NCBI RefSeq assembly: GCF_000060285.1
Contig: NC_008555.1
Coordinates: forward strand, 558,001-622,000
DNA from: Listeria welshimeri serovar 6b str. SLCC5334
Lineage (GTDB): Bacteria; Bacillota; Bacilli; Lactobacillales; Listeriaceae
Direction of reading: 5' to 3'
DNA: 64,000 nucleotides
Below the pieces are notes generated by a model, which was not told where the DNA came from, ran no database searches, and saw nothing but the letters and a program-made list of their open reading frames with translations. Shown piece after piece: positions 1 through 11,485 of this stretch (its first letter is position 1; each line of letters begins with the position of its first letter). The translations under genes and the position numbers were made by a program.

Positions 1-71
1 CTTATTCTATCGAAGAACCAGGAAATATGTTTTATGTAGAAGCAGGAAAAAAAGCGCAAGGAGGAGTTTGA
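1..71 (+). CDS. C-terminal end of a histidine phosphatase paralogue (partial)
   Basis: Only the last 22 codons are inside the window; the frame runs from base 3 to a TGA at 69-71. The visible tail ends in MFYVEAGKKAQGGV, which resembles the LSYIEAGKLVLA tail of the next gene. That suggests a tandem paralogue of the phosphoglycerate mutase/histidine phosphatase family. The stop codon abuts the GTG start of the next gene, so the two are translationally linked. Function is inferred from this similarity and from the order of the equivalent Listeria locus (lmo0556-lmo0557). Confidence 0.6.
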   Translation, partial: YSIEEPGNMFYVEAGKKAQGGV

Positions 72-767
72 GTGGCAACAGGAAAACTGAATGTGTACCT
101 AGTTAGACACGGTAAGACGATGTTTAATACATCTCGTCGTGTGCAAGGTTGGTCAGATACACCTTTAACAAAAGAAGGAATTGAAGTGGCGGAATTTTTA
201 GGTCGTGGATTACGAGAAGTTCCTTTTGAGGCGGTTTATACAAGTGATCGTGGTCGGACAATTGAAACAGCTGGAATTATTATACGCGAAAGTAAACAAC
301 CACATTTGGAAATCAATGAGTTAAGTGATTTTCGGGAATTTGGTTTTGGTAAATTTGAAGGGGAATATGAAGATGTGATGTTTGGGAAAGTAATGGAGCA
401 CTTAGGTTTTCATTCACTTGAAGAGGCTTTTGAAAAATTCGGCGATGATGGTTATCAAATTATTTCTGAAACAGTTGAAAAATTGGATAAAACTGGAATG
501 TCTGAAACTTGGGATGCCATGGTTGCTAGATTGAAAAAAGCTTTAGAAATAGTTAGTGAAGAAAATCATGTAGAAAATGCGAATGTTTTAGTTGTTTCTC
601 ATGGAATGGCGATTAATACGATTATTTCTTTCTTTGATAAGTCTATGATTAATCCTGAATTAGCTAATGCGAGTGTTACAAGACTTGGTTTTGAAAATGG
701 CAAATGGACCATCGAAGCTGTTAATGATTTGAGCTACATTGAAGCCGGAAAATTAGTTTTAGCATAA
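72..767 (+). CDS. Histidine phosphatase family protein (phosphoglycerate mutase-like)
   Basis: A 231-residue protein with a GTG start preceded by AGGAGG. The N-terminal YLVRHGKTMFN (about residues 9-19) is the RHG catalytic motif whose His is phosphorylated in this superfamily. VVSHGMAI near residue 175 holds the second catalytic His. Such proteins are cytosolic phosphatases or mutases, and the substrate cannot be read from sequence. It lies directly behind a likely paralogue with no gap and is followed by a strong bidirectional terminator. In Listeria the pair is annotated as phosphoglycerate mutases; a broad-specificity phosphatase is equally possible. Confidence 0.85.
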   Translation: MATGKLNVYLVRHGKTMFNTSRRVQGWSDTPLTKEGIEVAEFLGRGLREVPFEAVYTSDRGRTIETAGIIIRESKQPHLEINELSDFREFGFGKFEGEYEDVMFGKVMEHLGFHSLEEAFEKFGDDGYQIISETVEKLDKTGMSETWDAMVARLKKALEIVSEENHVENANVLVVSHGMAINTIISFFDKSMINPELANASVTRLGFENGKWTIEAVNDLSYIEAGKLVLA

Positions 768-808
768 AAAAATCCAGAATGGTCTAAAAGCCATTCTGGA
801 TTTTTTTT
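766..808. terminator. Bidirectional intrinsic terminator
   Basis: An inverted repeat ATCCAGAATGG / CCATTCTGGAT has a short loop and is flanked by A-run and T-run tracts. It sits between two convergent genes and can end transcription from both sides. Confidence 0.9.
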
Positions 809-809
809 G

Positions 810-1850
810 TTATTTTACGAATTTAATGCAAACTGGTTCTGGAACTTTTACGTCTTTTTGAAGTAAAGTAAGAGCGCCAGTTTCTTTATTTACACCAAAA
901 ACAGTGACGTTATTGCTGTTTTCGTTTGTTGCAACTAAGATATCGCCAGTGTAATTAAGGTCAAAATCACGAGGACCCACGCCTTCAACTGGTGTTGTTG
1001 CTGCTAGTGTTAATGAGCCATTTTCTGCAACGGCATAACTAACGATAGCATCTTGGCCACGGTTAGAAACATATAAGAAACGACCATCTGGAGAAATATG
1101 GATTGCGCTTCCTTTATTTTCTTTGTCAAAACTTTCTGGAAGAGAAGCAATTGTTTGGATAACATTCAATTTGCCAGTAGTTTTATCATATTCAGCAAAA
1201 ATAACTTCGGAAGTTAATTCTGTCATGATATACACATATTTAGCATTTGGATGAAAAACAAGGTTACGAGGGCCGCTTCCAGCTTTCACATCTAATTCGG
1301 TTACTTTTTCAAGTGTTCCTGCATTAGCGGAATAAGTAGTTACTTTGTCTGTTCCAAGATCACATGTGATAACATATTTTTGGTCTGGTGTGAAACCAGC
1401 AAAGTGTGCATGTGGTTTTTCTTGACGTTCGTGAACGCTTTTACCAGTATGTTGAATAGTAGAAACAGAAGATTTTATTGCGCCATTTTCTGTTGGGTAG
1501 CTAACAATTGTACCTAAGTGATAATTAGCTGAAACGACGATAGAACCGTCTTCGGAAGCGTCTACATAACATGGCGGGTTGCCAGTTTGTACATCTTGAT
1601 TAATGAACTTAAGTGAACCGTCCTCTTCAATTGAAAAGGCTGCGACACCACCTTTATCACCATCTTTTGCTACGGAATAAACGAATTTTTCATCATCAGA
1701 AATTTTTAGATATGTGGGATTGTCCATTTTTCCAGCTAATTTATTTTCTTTAATTTCGCCTGTAGTTTTGTCGATTACTAAGCGATAGATACCTTGACTT
1801 TCGGCTTTGGTATATGTACCAATATAAGCAGTTGCTTCATTATTTGACAT
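810..1850 (-). CDS. Lactonase family protein (YkgB-like 6-phosphogluconolactonase)
   Basis: A 346-residue cytosolic protein without a signal peptide, close to the usual length for the seven-bladed beta-propeller lactonase family (PF10282). Family-type blade motifs recur, such as FLYVSNRGQDAIVSY and NYTGDILVATNENSNNVTVF. Members hydrolyse 6-phosphogluconolactone in the pentose phosphate pathway, which is the likely role, though some members act on other lactones. The ATG is preceded by AGGAGG. It is a single-gene unit convergent with the phosphatase gene and divergent from the CorA gene. Confidence 0.85.
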   Translation of the reverse strand: MSNNEATAYIGTYTKAESQGIYRLVIDKTTGEIKENKLAGKMDNPTYLKISDDEKFVYSVAKDGDKGGVAAFSIEEDGSLKFINQDVQTGNPPCYVDASEDGSIVVSANYHLGTIVSYPTENGAIKSSVSTIQHTGKSVHERQEKPHAHFAGFTPDQKYVITCDLGTDKVTTYSANAGTLEKVTELDVKAGSGPRNLVFHPNAKYVYIMTELTSEVIFAEYDKTTGKLNVIQTIASLPESFDKENKGSAIHISPDGRFLYVSNRGQDAIVSYAVAENGSLTLAATTPVEGVGPRDFDLNYTGDILVATNENSNNVTVFGVNKETGALTLLQKDVKVPEPVCIKFVK

Positions 1851-1998
1851 GTCTTTTCCTCCTATATAAGATATTTCCTTATTAATTATAGCATAGTGAA
1901 GAAAGGATAGAGAAACATCGCGTTTATTGCATTTTCGTTACTTTTCACTAACTTAAGTTGTTTTTAGTCTTTAATGAAATGTTTTTGTAACAAAAGTA

Positions 1999-2027
1999 TT
2001 GACTTGGAAATAAAAGTAATGTAAAAT
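1999..2027 (+). promoter_or_regulatory. Sigma-A promoter for the Rli31-position leader/CorA unit
   Basis: TTGACT at 1999-2004 and TAAAAT at 2022-2027 are separated by 17 bases, a near-consensus vegetative promoter. Transcription should start near 2034, about 210 bases before the CorA start codon. Confidence 0.7.
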
Positions 2028-2033
2028 GTAGTT

Positions 2034-2216
2034 ATCCCATAGAGATTGTTATTTGAAATAAGTTGGTTAAAAATAAATCACTTCCCCCATAGAAATATTT
2101 TTAATCACTTAAGACGAATAAACACTCCTTAAATATAGTTGTAGCACAGAATTTCCCAGGTTCTGTGCTATAATTATGTAGAATTAGAGATGTCCTGAAA
2201 ATAGGCTCTTTTTTTT
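2034..2216 (+). ncRNA. rli31: Structured leader or sRNA upstream of corA-like gene (Rli31 position)
   Basis: The 396-base gap 1851-2245 holds no ORF. After the promoter it contains a perfect 10-bp hairpin (TAGCACAGAA 2142-2151 / TTCTGTGCTA 2161-2170, loop TTTCCCAGG). A second, weaker hairpin (AGAG...CCT / AGG-CTCT, 2186-2209) runs into eight T. A leader ending in a terminator fits an sRNA or attenuator. In L. monocytogenes the sRNA Rli31 is reported between lmo0558 and lmo0559, the same position; identity here rests on synteny and structure, and the exact 5' end is a guess. Confidence 0.5.
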
Positions 2217-2245
2217 ATGTCATCAAAGAAAGAGAGGATAAATAA

Positions 2246-3151
2246 ATGTCCATTCAAACAGTTTTTGGAAATGAAAAGTATAATTGGGTCAATATTGATA
2301 CAGATAAAACGACGAAACTAGAAGAAATTTATGCCACTTATAAAATCGACGAAGAAGTAATTGCTTATTCTATAGACAGAAATGAACGGGCTCATTTTGA
2401 ATATGATCAAAAAACGAATACTTTTGTCGTTGTCTTTAATGTACCTGACCAAAGAAAAATCGATAATCATTATGAAACAATTCCAATGGTTTTTATTATT
2501 AAAGATACACAGTTACTTACTATTTCGAACAAAAATAATCAGTATATCGTGAAAAAAATGAATCGTTATTTGGAAGAAAATACAGAGGTAACTATTTTGC
2601 AATTTTTATTTAGTAGTTTGTATCTTGTTATGGATTCGTTTTTTCCATATGTAGAAGAGATGGATGTTGATCGAAAAACAATTAATGATAAGTTAAAAAT
2701 TAAAACTACGAAAAAAAACTTGCTATCTTTATCTGATTTAGAAACTGGAATCGTTTATTTTTTATCAGCTTCCAAGCAAAATGCGGCTTTATTAGAGCAA
2801 ATGAAAACACATTTAATCTACCGAGAGATGAATGAAGTGGAGAAAGAACAATTTGAAGATGCTTTAATAGAAGCGCGACAACTGGTAGAAATGACTGAAC
2901 TAAGCTCCCAAATATTGCAACAATTATCGGGAACTTATAATAATATCTTAAATAATAATTTAAATGACACGATGAAAATATTGACGGCTTTATCTATTTT
3001 GCTTACTGTTCCTACCATTATCACTGGTTTTTTTGGAATGAATATGCCACTTCCGCTTGAACATAATGCTTTTGGATGGATGGTCGCTATCTTTATTAGT
3101 GTGTTACTTTGGTTCGGACTCTCGTTTGTTTTACGAAAATTAATGAAATAA
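2246..3151 (+). CDS. CorA-family divalent metal ion transporter
   Basis: A 301-residue protein with a long soluble N-terminal part and two C-terminal membrane segments (about 241-262 and 272-295). The loop between them carries GFFGMNMP, the GMN selectivity motif of CorA Mg2+ channels, at about residues 264-266. The architecture and length match the family, which forms homopentamers in the cell membrane and moves Mg2+, Co2+ or Ni2+. It has an AGAGAGG ribosome site. The long leader with a hairpin-T-run suggests control after initiation; no canonical M-box is visible. Confidence 0.88.
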   Translation: MSIQTVFGNEKYNWVNIDTDKTTKLEEIYATYKIDEEVIAYSIDRNERAHFEYDQKTNTFVVVFNVPDQRKIDNHYETIPMVFIIKDTQLLTISNKNNQYIVKKMNRYLEENTEVTILQFLFSSLYLVMDSFFPYVEEMDVDRKTINDKLKIKTTKKNLLSLSDLETGIVYFLSASKQNAALLEQMKTHLIYREMNEVEKEQFEDALIEARQLVEMTELSSQILQQLSGTYNNILNNNLNDTMKILTALSILLTVPTIITGFFGMNMPLPLEHNAFGWMVAIFISVLLWFGLSFVLRKLMK

Positions 3152-3184
3152 AAGCTCTTCTTTCCAGCGAAAGAAGAGCTTTTT

Positions 3185-3187
<3 letters not shown>
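3150..3187. terminator. Bidirectional intrinsic terminator
   Basis: AAGCTCTTCTTT / AAAGAAGAGCTT stem with a 6-base loop and T-run lies between the convergent CorA and gdhA genes. Confidence 0.9.
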
Positions 3188-4579
<1,392 letters not shown>

Positions 4580-4867
4580 TTAAATATTTTGACTATAAGG
4601 AAAAATAGAAAACTAGACACAGATACATACGATGTTATAAATGAATAAAACATCCGCTTGTTTGTGCCAATTAGGTCAACTTTTCTTACCTATGTTGTTA
4701 GTTTACACATTGTTGAGAATATTTTCAAGCATAAAAACCAATTTTTCTGAAATTTTTTAAAATCAAGTTAATGAGAGCGTTTGCTCATTTTTTGAAGATG
4801 AAATGATTAGATAATTGAGTGATTTTTGTCATTTTAAAAAGCTAACATTGCTTTGTGAGGGATTTTA

Positions 4868-5016
4868 AAAAAATATAACCGCACCAGGGGGATGCGGTTA
4901 AAGGGAGTATTAGGGAGAATAATGTTAAAGCAACGTCAAGGGATAAGACGAATTCGGATACAGAATGAATGCTTTAACATTATTTTGCTTTCTTTTGGGA
5001 AATAAAAGCTCTCCTC
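4868..5016 (-). ncRNA. rli32: Rli32-like small RNA between gdhA and hisE
   Basis: The 540-base gap 4562-5101 has no gene, but on the minus strand it carries a -10 box (TATACT, 5024-5029), then a perfect 15-bp inverted repeat (4970-4984 with 4918-4932, 37-base loop). An intrinsic terminator follows (TAACCGCA / TGCGGTTA, 4876-4900, then TATTTTTTT). The predicted transcript is about 147-149 nt. L. monocytogenes Rli32 is described at the same location with about the same length. Identity is inferred from position, size and structure. Bases 4562-4867 show only the gdhA upstream region and nothing else I can support. Confidence 0.6.
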
Positions 5017-5101
5017 ATAAATAAGTATATAAAAGAACTCCTAAATAATCCTGTGCTTCTTCTTACAATAATATTCTTTAAGGTTACGAAAATGTCATGT
5101 T

Positions 5102-5413
5102 TTATAACTCATCAATTTCTTTACGATCACGAGTGGTACTTAGTTTTCCTTCACGGCGCTCTAATTCAGCTTGAACACTAGATAAAGAAACATTTTTTTC
5201 TGCTAAGAGGACAAGCAAATGATATGTTAAATCAGCCACTTCATTAACTAATTCTTGGTTATTGTTTTTAGATGCAATAATTACTTCGGTCGTTTCTTCG
5301 CCAACTTTCTTGAGGATTTTATCTAGTCCTTTTTCAAAGAGATAATTAGTGTAGGAACCTTCTTTAGGTTGTTCTTTGCGCTTTTTGATTTCTTCATATA
5401 AATCATTTAGCAT
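5102..5413 (-). CDS. hisE: Phosphoribosyl-ATP pyrophosphatase HisE
   Basis: A 103-residue all-alpha MazG-like protein. [14 protein letters not shown] and [17 protein letters not shown] carry the acidic residues that bind Mg2+ in HisE. It removes pyrophosphate from PR-ATP, step 2 of histidine biosynthesis. It is the last gene of the his operon and abuts hisI with no gap. HisE and HisI are separate here rather than fused as in enterobacteria. Confidence 0.95.
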   Translation of the reverse strand: MLNDLYEEIKKRKEQPKEGSYTNYLFEKGLDKILKKVGEETTEVIIASKNNNQELVNEVADLTYHLLVLLAEKNVSLSSVQAELERREGKLSTTRDRKEIDEL

Positions 5414-5731
5414 TTAATCGCCCTCCTTAATAAGATGGAAAAAGCAGCTTTTTTTGCCGGTATGACAGGCCGGGCCGGTTTGATTTACACGAATGAGCAG
5501 AGTGTCGTTATCGCAATCGGTCCAAATTTGTTTAACTTTTTGAGTATGTCCACTTGTTGCGCCTTTGTTCCAAAGTTCATTTCTAGAGCGCGAAAAAAAC
5601 CAAGTATAGCCTGTTTCAACTGTTTTTTGGTAACTTTCTTCACTCATATAGGCGAGCATTAGGACTTCACCATTGTGGTCATCTAGGATAATAGTAGGGA
5701 CAAGGCCTTTAGAAAAATCAATAGTTATCAT
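5414..5731 (-). CDS. hisI: Phosphoribosyl-AMP cyclohydrolase HisI
   Basis: A 105-residue protein with the zinc and Mg2+ binding signature of PR-AMP cyclohydrolase: [13 protein letters not shown] followed by [12 protein letters not shown], which supply the Cys ligands. It opens the purine ring of PR-AMP (step 3). Its start overlaps the hisF stop by 4 bases, consistent with translational coupling, and its stop abuts hisE. Confidence 0.95.
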
Positions 5732-6483
5732 GGACGGATATTCACTCCTTTTTCAAGTAAGGTATTTTTGACATGTGTAATGCTAAGTTCGCCGTAATGG
5801 AAAATACTTGCGGCGAGTGCGGCGGTTGCGCTTGTTTGTTCGAAAACTTCCACCATATGATTGGCATTGCCACAGCCGCCTGAAGCGATGACGGGGACGG
5901 AGACTGCTTCAGAAATGGCTTTTGTGAGTGGAATATCATAACCGTTTTTAGTACCATCGCCGTCCATACTTGTTAGCAGGATTTCGCCAGCTCCGAGGCC
6001 AACTGCTTTTTTAGCCCACTTAACGGCATCCAGTCCAGTGTCCTCTCGTCCACCTCTTGTGAAAACATGCCAATTTGTGCCGTTCCATTTAGCATCAATG
6101 GCCACAACGATACATTGATTGCCGAATTTTTTGGCACCTTCTTGGATGAGTTCTGGACGTTTAATTGCAGCGGAATTGAGCGAAATCTTGTCGGCGCCAG
6201 CTTGTAGAAGTTCTTTCATATCGGCCACGCTACTAATACCACCACCAACTGTAAGCGGAATGAAGACTTGCTCGGCGGTTCGTTCGACGACATCAATCAT
6301 TGTTTGACGCAGCTCGACGGTTGCTGTGATATCAAGAAAAACAAGTTCATCTGCACCAGCTTCATTATATGCTTTGGCGATTTCGACAGGGTCGCCCACA
6401 TCTGTTAAGGAAACAAAATTTACCCCCTTTACAACGCGACCAGCTGTCACATCAAGGCAGGGAATGATTCGTTTAGTAAGCAT
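5728..6483 (-). CDS. hisF: Imidazole glycerol phosphate synthase cyclase subunit HisF
   Basis: A 251-residue TIM barrel starting at [13 protein letters not shown] place the start there because this is the conserved HisF N-terminus and upstream in-frame codons lie inside hisA. The two catalytic Asp residues sit in PCLDV and VVAIDAKW. With HisH it makes IGP and AICAR from PRFAR and glutamine-derived ammonia. The start lies 11 bases inside the 3' end of hisA. Confidence 0.95.
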
Positions 6484-7195
6484 GATTTTCCACCTCTGTG
6501 ACATCTGACATTGAAATATGACCATTATAAAGCGCTTTTCCCGCAATTGCTCCGTATAAACCGAGTTGGGAAAGAGCTTCTAAATCAGCGCGACTACTCA
6601 CGCCACCAGAGGCTATTAAATGAATGTTTACATGTTTTTGTAAGGCAGCCATCTGTTCTAAATTAGGACCTGTTAGCGTGCCATCACGGCTAATATCGGT
6701 GTATATAATTGTTTCTACACCCACTTTCTCCATTTGTTTAGCTAAATCTAAATAGTTTACTTGACTGACTTCTAACCAACCACTCGTTGCGACATAACCA
6801 TTTTTAGCATCAATTCCAACGGCTATTTTTGGTCCGTATTTTTGAACTGCGGCGTGTAAAAAATCTGGATTTGTTAATGCAGCAGAACCGATAATAACAC
6901 GGTCAATGCCAGAATCAAGATAATAATCTACTTGTGCCAAACTTCGAATACCTCCACCAACTTGAACAGGAACAGTGGCAGCTTCTTTCATTTTTTGGAT
7001 GATTTCTAGATTAACAGGACGTCCTTCTAATGCGCCGTCTAAGTCAACGATATGCAAATAAGTTGCACCACCAGTGGCAAATGCTTTTGCTTGGGCAATC
7101 GGATCTTCATTGACAATCATTTTTTTTGAAAAATCGCCTTGAAAAAGTCGGACGCATTGTCCATTTTTTAAATCTATTGCAGGGAAGATTTGCAT
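6473..7195 (-). CDS. hisA: ProFAR isomerase HisA
   Basis: A 240-residue TIM barrel related to His[19 protein letters not shown] at the N-terminus and [14 protein letters not shown] at the middle carry the two catalytic Asp. It performs the Amadori rearrangement of ProFAR to PRFAR (step 4). It overlaps hisH by 22 bases and hisF by 11, indicating tight coupling. Confidence 0.95.
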   Translation of the reverse strand: MQIFPAIDLKNGQCVRLFQGDFSKKMIVNEDPIAQAKAFATGGATYLHIVDLDGALEGRPVNLEIIQKMKEAATVPVQVGGGIRSLAQVDYYLDSGIDRVIIGSAALTNPDFLHAAVQKYGPKIAVGIDAKNGYVATSGWLEVSQVNYLDLAKQMEKVGVETIIYTDISRDGTLTGPNLEQMAALQKHVNIHLIASGGVSSRADLEALSQLGLYGAIAGKALYNGHISMSDVTEVENHAY

Positions 7196-7800
7196 GAACG
7201 AATGACCTCCTTAAATCCTTTTAAAATTTCAAGACCGATTTGTCCGCTTTTTTCAGGATGGAACTGAGCGCCGTATATATGACCATTATTTATCATGCCA
7301 GGAATTTCAACAGAATAGCCACTAGTTGCAATAATGTATTCTGGTGGGCAATTGGCGTAATAGGAATGGACATAATAAACATATTCACCATCCACTTTTT
7401 TTGTGAGAGGAGTTATGCGCTTATTTTCTAATTGATTCCAGCCCATGTGTGGAATGACAAATTTGGGTTCGTCGGGTAGTTTTTCAGCATAACCAGGAAT
7501 AAGCCCTAGCCCTCTAGTAAAGACATGCTCGTTACTCGATTCCAGCAAAAGTTGCATACCAAGACAAACGCCAAGAATTGGTTTGCGTAATACTGCAATT
7601 TCTTTTAATGTCACATCAAGCCCACGTCGAATCAATTCTTGCATGGCTTCTGGGTAAGCTCCAACCCCTGGCAAAATAACTCCATCAGCTTGTAAAATTT
7701 CTGTTTTATTACTAGAAATTTTGTTTTGTAGTCCAATGAAATCAAGTGCTTTACTGATGCTCTTCGTGTTTCCTGTATCATAATCAATAATTACAATCAT
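7174..7800 (-). CDS. hisH: Imidazole glycerol phosphate synthase glutaminase subunit HisH
   Basis: A 208-residue class I glutamine amidotransferase. The nucleophile Cys is in PILGVCLGMQLL and the His/Glu pair in GAQFHPEKSG, completing the triad. It produces ammonia that is channelled to HisF. It directly abuts hisB upstream and overlaps hisA downstream. Confidence 0.95.
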   Translation of the reverse strand: MIVIIDYDTGNTKSISKALDFIGLQNKISSNKTEILQADGVILPGVGAYPEAMQELIRRGLDVTLKEIAVLRKPILGVCLGMQLLLESSNEHVFTRGLGLIPGYAEKLPDEPKFVIPHMGWNQLENKRITPLTKKVDGEYVYYVHSYYANCPPEYIIATSGYSVEIPGMINNGHIYGAQFHPEKSGQIGLEILKGFKEVIRSCKSSLQ

Positions 7801-8385
7801 TTAAAGGACCCCTTTAGTAGAATTTACGCCTTTGATTTCTGGGTTAATGGTGATTGCTTCACGAAGAGCACGACCAAATGCTTTGAAAAGTGATTCGATT
7901 TTATGATGTGTATTTTTGCCATAAAGAACGCGAAGGTGGAGATTCATCCCTGTGTTAAAGGCAACTGCTTGGAAAAATTCTTCTACTAATTCTGTGTCAA
8001 AATCGCCGAGTTTAGGATTTGTTAATTCAGCGTCAAATACAAGGTAGGAACGACCGCTTAAATCCAGCGCGCAAAATCCGAGTGATTCGTCCATAGGGAC
8101 ATAAGTCGACCCATAGCGATTAATACTCGCTTTATCACCCAGTGCTTCTTTTAAACATATACCAAGCGTTATGCCAACGTCTTCCACGGTATGGTGCGCA
8201 TCGACACGCGTATCGCCATCTGCTTTTACGTTTAAATTAATTCTGCTGTGTTTGGCAAATAAGGTGAGCATATGATCCAAAAATCCAATTCCAGTAGCAA
8301 TTGTTGATTCTGCTGCTGAATCTAGGTTAATGGAAAGCTCAATTGATGTTTCTGCGGTCACTCTGGTTTTAGTTGCTGTTCTCAT
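7801..8385 (-). CDS. hisB: Imidazoleglycerol-phosphate dehydratase HisB
   Basis: A 194-residue monofunctional IGP dehydratase. [11 protein letters not shown] and [15 protein letters not shown] are the two His-rich metal-binding motifs of the family. There is no fused histidinol phosphatase domain, consistent with hisJ nearby supplying that activity. It abuts hisD and hisH without spacers. Confidence 0.95.
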   Translation of the reverse strand: MRTATKTRVTAETSIELSINLDSAAESTIATGIGFLDHMLTLFAKHSRINLNVKADGDTRVDAHHTVEDVGITLGICLKEALGDKASINRYGSTYVPMDESLGFCALDLSGRSYLVFDAELTNPKLGDFDTELVEEFFQAVAFNTGMNLHLRVLYGKNTHHKIESLFKAFGRALREAITINPEIKGVNSTKGVL

Positions 8386-9669
8386 TTAATTTTCCTCCTC
8401 AAAACGAATTTGAATGGCTTTAGCGTGGGCATCCAGACCTTCTTTAGTAGCAAGTAGCACTATGGCATCTTTTTCTTTAGCAAGCGCTTCTTTTGTGTAA
8501 GAAATAAAAGAAGAACGTTTGGTGAAATCTTCTACGCCAAGTGGAGAAAAGAATTTGGCGGTTCCGCTTGTTGGTAAGACGTGGTTCGGGCCAGCAAAAT
8601 AGTCGCCAAGTGGTTCTGAGGCATAGCTTCCTAAGAAAATAGAACCAGCGTTTTTAATTTGATAGAGATAGTTCATAGGATTTTCAAGTTGTACTTCTAG
8701 ATGTTCAGGAGCGACTTCATTCATAATATCGAACATTTCTTGCTTACTGCTTACGACAATGATGTGCCCATTCGTTTCAATGGATTTCTGAGCAATTGCT
8801 TTTCGAGGTAGTTTTTCTAGCTGTTTATCCATTTCAATTTGTGTTTGCCGGGCGATTTTTTCACTTGTTGTGATTAAGATAGCACGGGATAAAATGTCGT
8901 GCTCTGCTTGGGAGAGTAAGTCAGCAGCTATGAAAGCGGGATTGGCGGTTTCATCTGCGAGCACAACGATTTCGGATGGACCAGCAATCATATCGATATC
9001 GACTGAGCCAAAAACTTCGCGCTTAGCAGTAGCAACATAAATATTCCCAGGACCAACGATTTTATCTACTTTAGGAATAGATTCTGTTCCATAAGCAAGA
9101 GCCGCGATTCCGTGAGCACCCCCAACTTGGTAAATTTCATCCACGCCAGCTAGTTCTGCCGCCGCTAAAACGTACGGATTAACTCCATTATCTCCAGGAG
9201 GTGTAATCATGACGATGCGTTTTACTCCAGCGATTTTGGCAGGCAATACATTCATTAAAACAGAGGATGGATAGGCAGCTGTACCACCGGGAACATAAAC
9301 TCCAACAGTTTCTAGTGGGCGAATCAATTGTCCGCGAATGACGCCATCTTTTTCGTTATCAAGGAAAGCATGTTGTTTTTGCTTGCTGTGGAAACTTTCA
9401 ATGTTTGTTTTTGCTTGCTGAAGAGCATCAAGGAAGGCGGGTTCGACTTTTGCTGTAGCTGCTTGGAGGAGAGAGTTTGGGACGCGTAATTCGCTTAGCT
9501 GTACGTTATCAAACTGGGAGGTGAAATCCAATAAAGCTTGGTCACCAATTGTTTTTACTTTGTCGATGATTGCTTTTACCTCGGTTTCCACTTGAAGTGA
9601 AGTACTAAGGTTGTTTTCATTTTTGAGTTCCTTTAATATCGTGTCTATTGTTCCGGTTAAACGTTTCAT
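8386..9669 (-). CDS. hisD: Histidinol dehydrogenase HisD
   Basis: A 427-residue protein of standard family length. Signatures include [33 protein letters not shown] and [14 protein letters not shown] with zinc-binding residues. It oxidises L-histidinol to histidine in two NAD-dependent steps, the end of the pathway. It overlaps hisG by 4 bases. Confidence 0.95.
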   Translation of the reverse strand: MKRLTGTIDTILKELKNENNLSTSLQVETEVKAIIDKVKTIGDQALLDFTSQFDNVQLSELRVPNSLLQAATAKVEPAFLDALQQAKTNIESFHSKQKQHAFLDNEKDGVIRGQLIRPLETVGVYVPGGTAAYPSSVLMNVLPAKIAGVKRIVMITPPGDNGVNPYVLAAAELAGVDEIYQVGGAHGIAALAYGTESIPKVDKIVGPGNIYVATAKREVFGSVDIDMIAGPSEIVVLADETANPAFIAADLLSQAEHDILSRAILITTSEKIARQTQIEMDKQLEKLPRKAIAQKSIETNGHIIVVSSKQEMFDIMNEVAPEHLEVQLENPMNYLYQIKNAGSIFLGSYASEPLGDYFAGPNHVLPTSGTAKFFSPLGVEDFTKRSSFISYTKEALAKEKDAIVLLATKEGLDAHAKAIQIRFEEEN

Positions 9670-10307
9670 TTGGTACGCTCCTCCTTTATCGCTTGTTCTA
9701 ATTGGTCGATTAGTTGGAAAATTTGCGTTTTATTTTGTTTTAAGGAAGCTTTATTGACAATTAGGCGGGCTGAGATAGGATACATTTTTTCATAAATAAG
9801 TAAGCCATTTTCTTTTAAAGTAGAACCAGTCTCGACGATATCGATGATAGCATCGGCAAGTCCAAGTACAGGCGCAATTTCAACGGAGCCTTCAATCTTG
9901 ATGATTTCTACATCTTCCCCTTTTTCACGAAAAAATTTAGAAGCAACGGTTGGATATTTAGTGGCGATGATTTTTCGACGGTAGTTGCTTGGATCGAAAT
10001 CAGGTGTCGAGGCCAAACAAAACTGACATTTACCAATCTCAAGGTCAAGCATTTCATAATGTGATTTGGACGCTTCCATTAAAACATCCTTGCCAACTAT
10101 GCCAATATCTGCAACGCCATGCTTCACATAAGTCATCACATCAACAGCTTTTACTAAAATAAAAGAAACCGGTTGAGAATTACTATGGAAAATGAGTTTG
10201 CGTTTTTTATCCAACATAGAAGAACAATCAATCCCTGCTTTCTTCAAAAGAGCAACCGCATCTCGTTCTAGCCGTCCTTTCGTTAAGGCGATTTTCAAAG
10301 CCTTCAT
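9666..10307 (-). CDS. hisG: ATP phosphoribosyltransferase catalytic subunit HisG (short form)
   Basis: At 213 residues this is the short HisG lacking the C-terminal regulatory domain, which needs HisZ for activity. [14 protein letters not shown] and the PRPP-binding [20 protein letters not shown] are typical. It catalyses the first committed step (ATP + PRPP). Overlaps of 4 bases with both hisZ and hisD show a translationally coupled cluster. Confidence 0.95.
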
Positions 10308-11485
10308 AAGTCTGCCTCCTTTTGAAAAATAGTCTGAATACCTTGGTTAGAAACATGGACAACGGTCGGAATGTGCCATTTTTGGGCAAAAGAGATGGCG
10401 TTTGTGGATGTATCAAAAAAACTTAATTCGCTATTTGGTGTTTCTTGCATGAGTTTTTCGGCTTGTGGAAGTGCATCTAGATCGTAGTGGATTAAAAGAA
10501 TTGTAGGAGCTTGTTTTTTGATAATACCAGCGCGGTTTTGTAATGTTGTGAGGGAGTCGAGATTAAGTGCTAAACCAACTGCTGGAGAGGAAAAGCTTGT
10601 GAATTGTTCTAGTAAGTGATCATAACGACCGCCACTTAAAAAATTATCAGCAGCAAGGTCAGCATATCCTCTGAAAATAATACCTGTATAATAATGAAAA
10701 TCTTGCACGAGTCCTAAATCGACACTAATATCTGCTGTGTAAGAAACAGCTTCTACGATAGTTTCCATTTCGCTCAGTGCTGTCAAAATTCCTTTATCTG
10801 TTGTTAAGTTTTTTGCTTGTTTTAAAATAGCCTTTGCAGGTCCAAATAATCGGGGTAACGCTAAAATAAAATCATCGAGTGTGCTTGGATTATTGGCAAC
10901 AAATTGTTGAATGCCAGTTAAACTTTTATTTTGAATCAATAGTCGAAAATCGATTTCAGCAGTTTCAGGAAGGTTTAAAAGGTGGATGACACGTCTATAA
11001 ATAGCTGCATGTCCAAGTTCAATTTGAAAATTCGGAATTTCTAACGCATTTAAGACCCCAATTCCACTTAAAATACATTCAATCTCTGCTTTAATCGAAG
11101 GATAGCCGACAAGTTCAATTCCGGCTTGTGTTTGTTCGTTTTGTTCGCCACCAAAGTCTTCATTTGCACGAAAGATTTTTCCGCTATAAGAAAGTTTTAA
11201 AGGAAGCGTGACACCAGTTGTACTAACGACTCGACCAATTGGAAGTGTCATATCTGGCCGAAGAACCGTCAATCGACCTTTTTCATCAAAGAAACGATAT
11301 AACTTTGCATCCGCTTGATGTTCAGAGGAAAAGACATCTTCAAATTCAATAACAGGTGTTTCAATACGTTTAAATCCGCGTTTCTCAAAATAATGATTCA
11401 CTTGTTGTTCAATTTTGTATGCAGCTTGGGCTTCACGAAAGAGTTTATCTCGAGTTCCAGTTGGCAAGTTCTTATTTAAGTTCAT
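10304..11485 (-). CDS. hisZ: ATP phosphoribosyltransferase regulatory subunit HisZ
   Basis: A 393-residue paralogue of class II histidyl-tRNA synthetase. It keeps the HisRS-like core ([48 protein letters not shown]) but lacks the C-terminal anticodon-binding domain, as expected for HisZ. It binds short HisG and confers histidine feedback. It is the first gene of the operon, with GGAGCTC before the ATG. Only 139 bases separate it from divergent hisJ, too little for a T-box, and none is visible. Confidence 0.93.

Noticed and set aside
4785-4808. Plus-strand terminator (TGAGAGCGTTTGCTCATTTTTT)
   Set aside because: Short, bulged stem with no plus-strand gene upstream, so it is likely chance in A/T-rich sequence.
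5012-5018. Tiny minus-strand ORF (MRRAFISQKKAK) at the start of the Rli32-like RNA
   Set aside because: Twelve codons only, and no evidence it is translated; the region is explained by the structured RNA.
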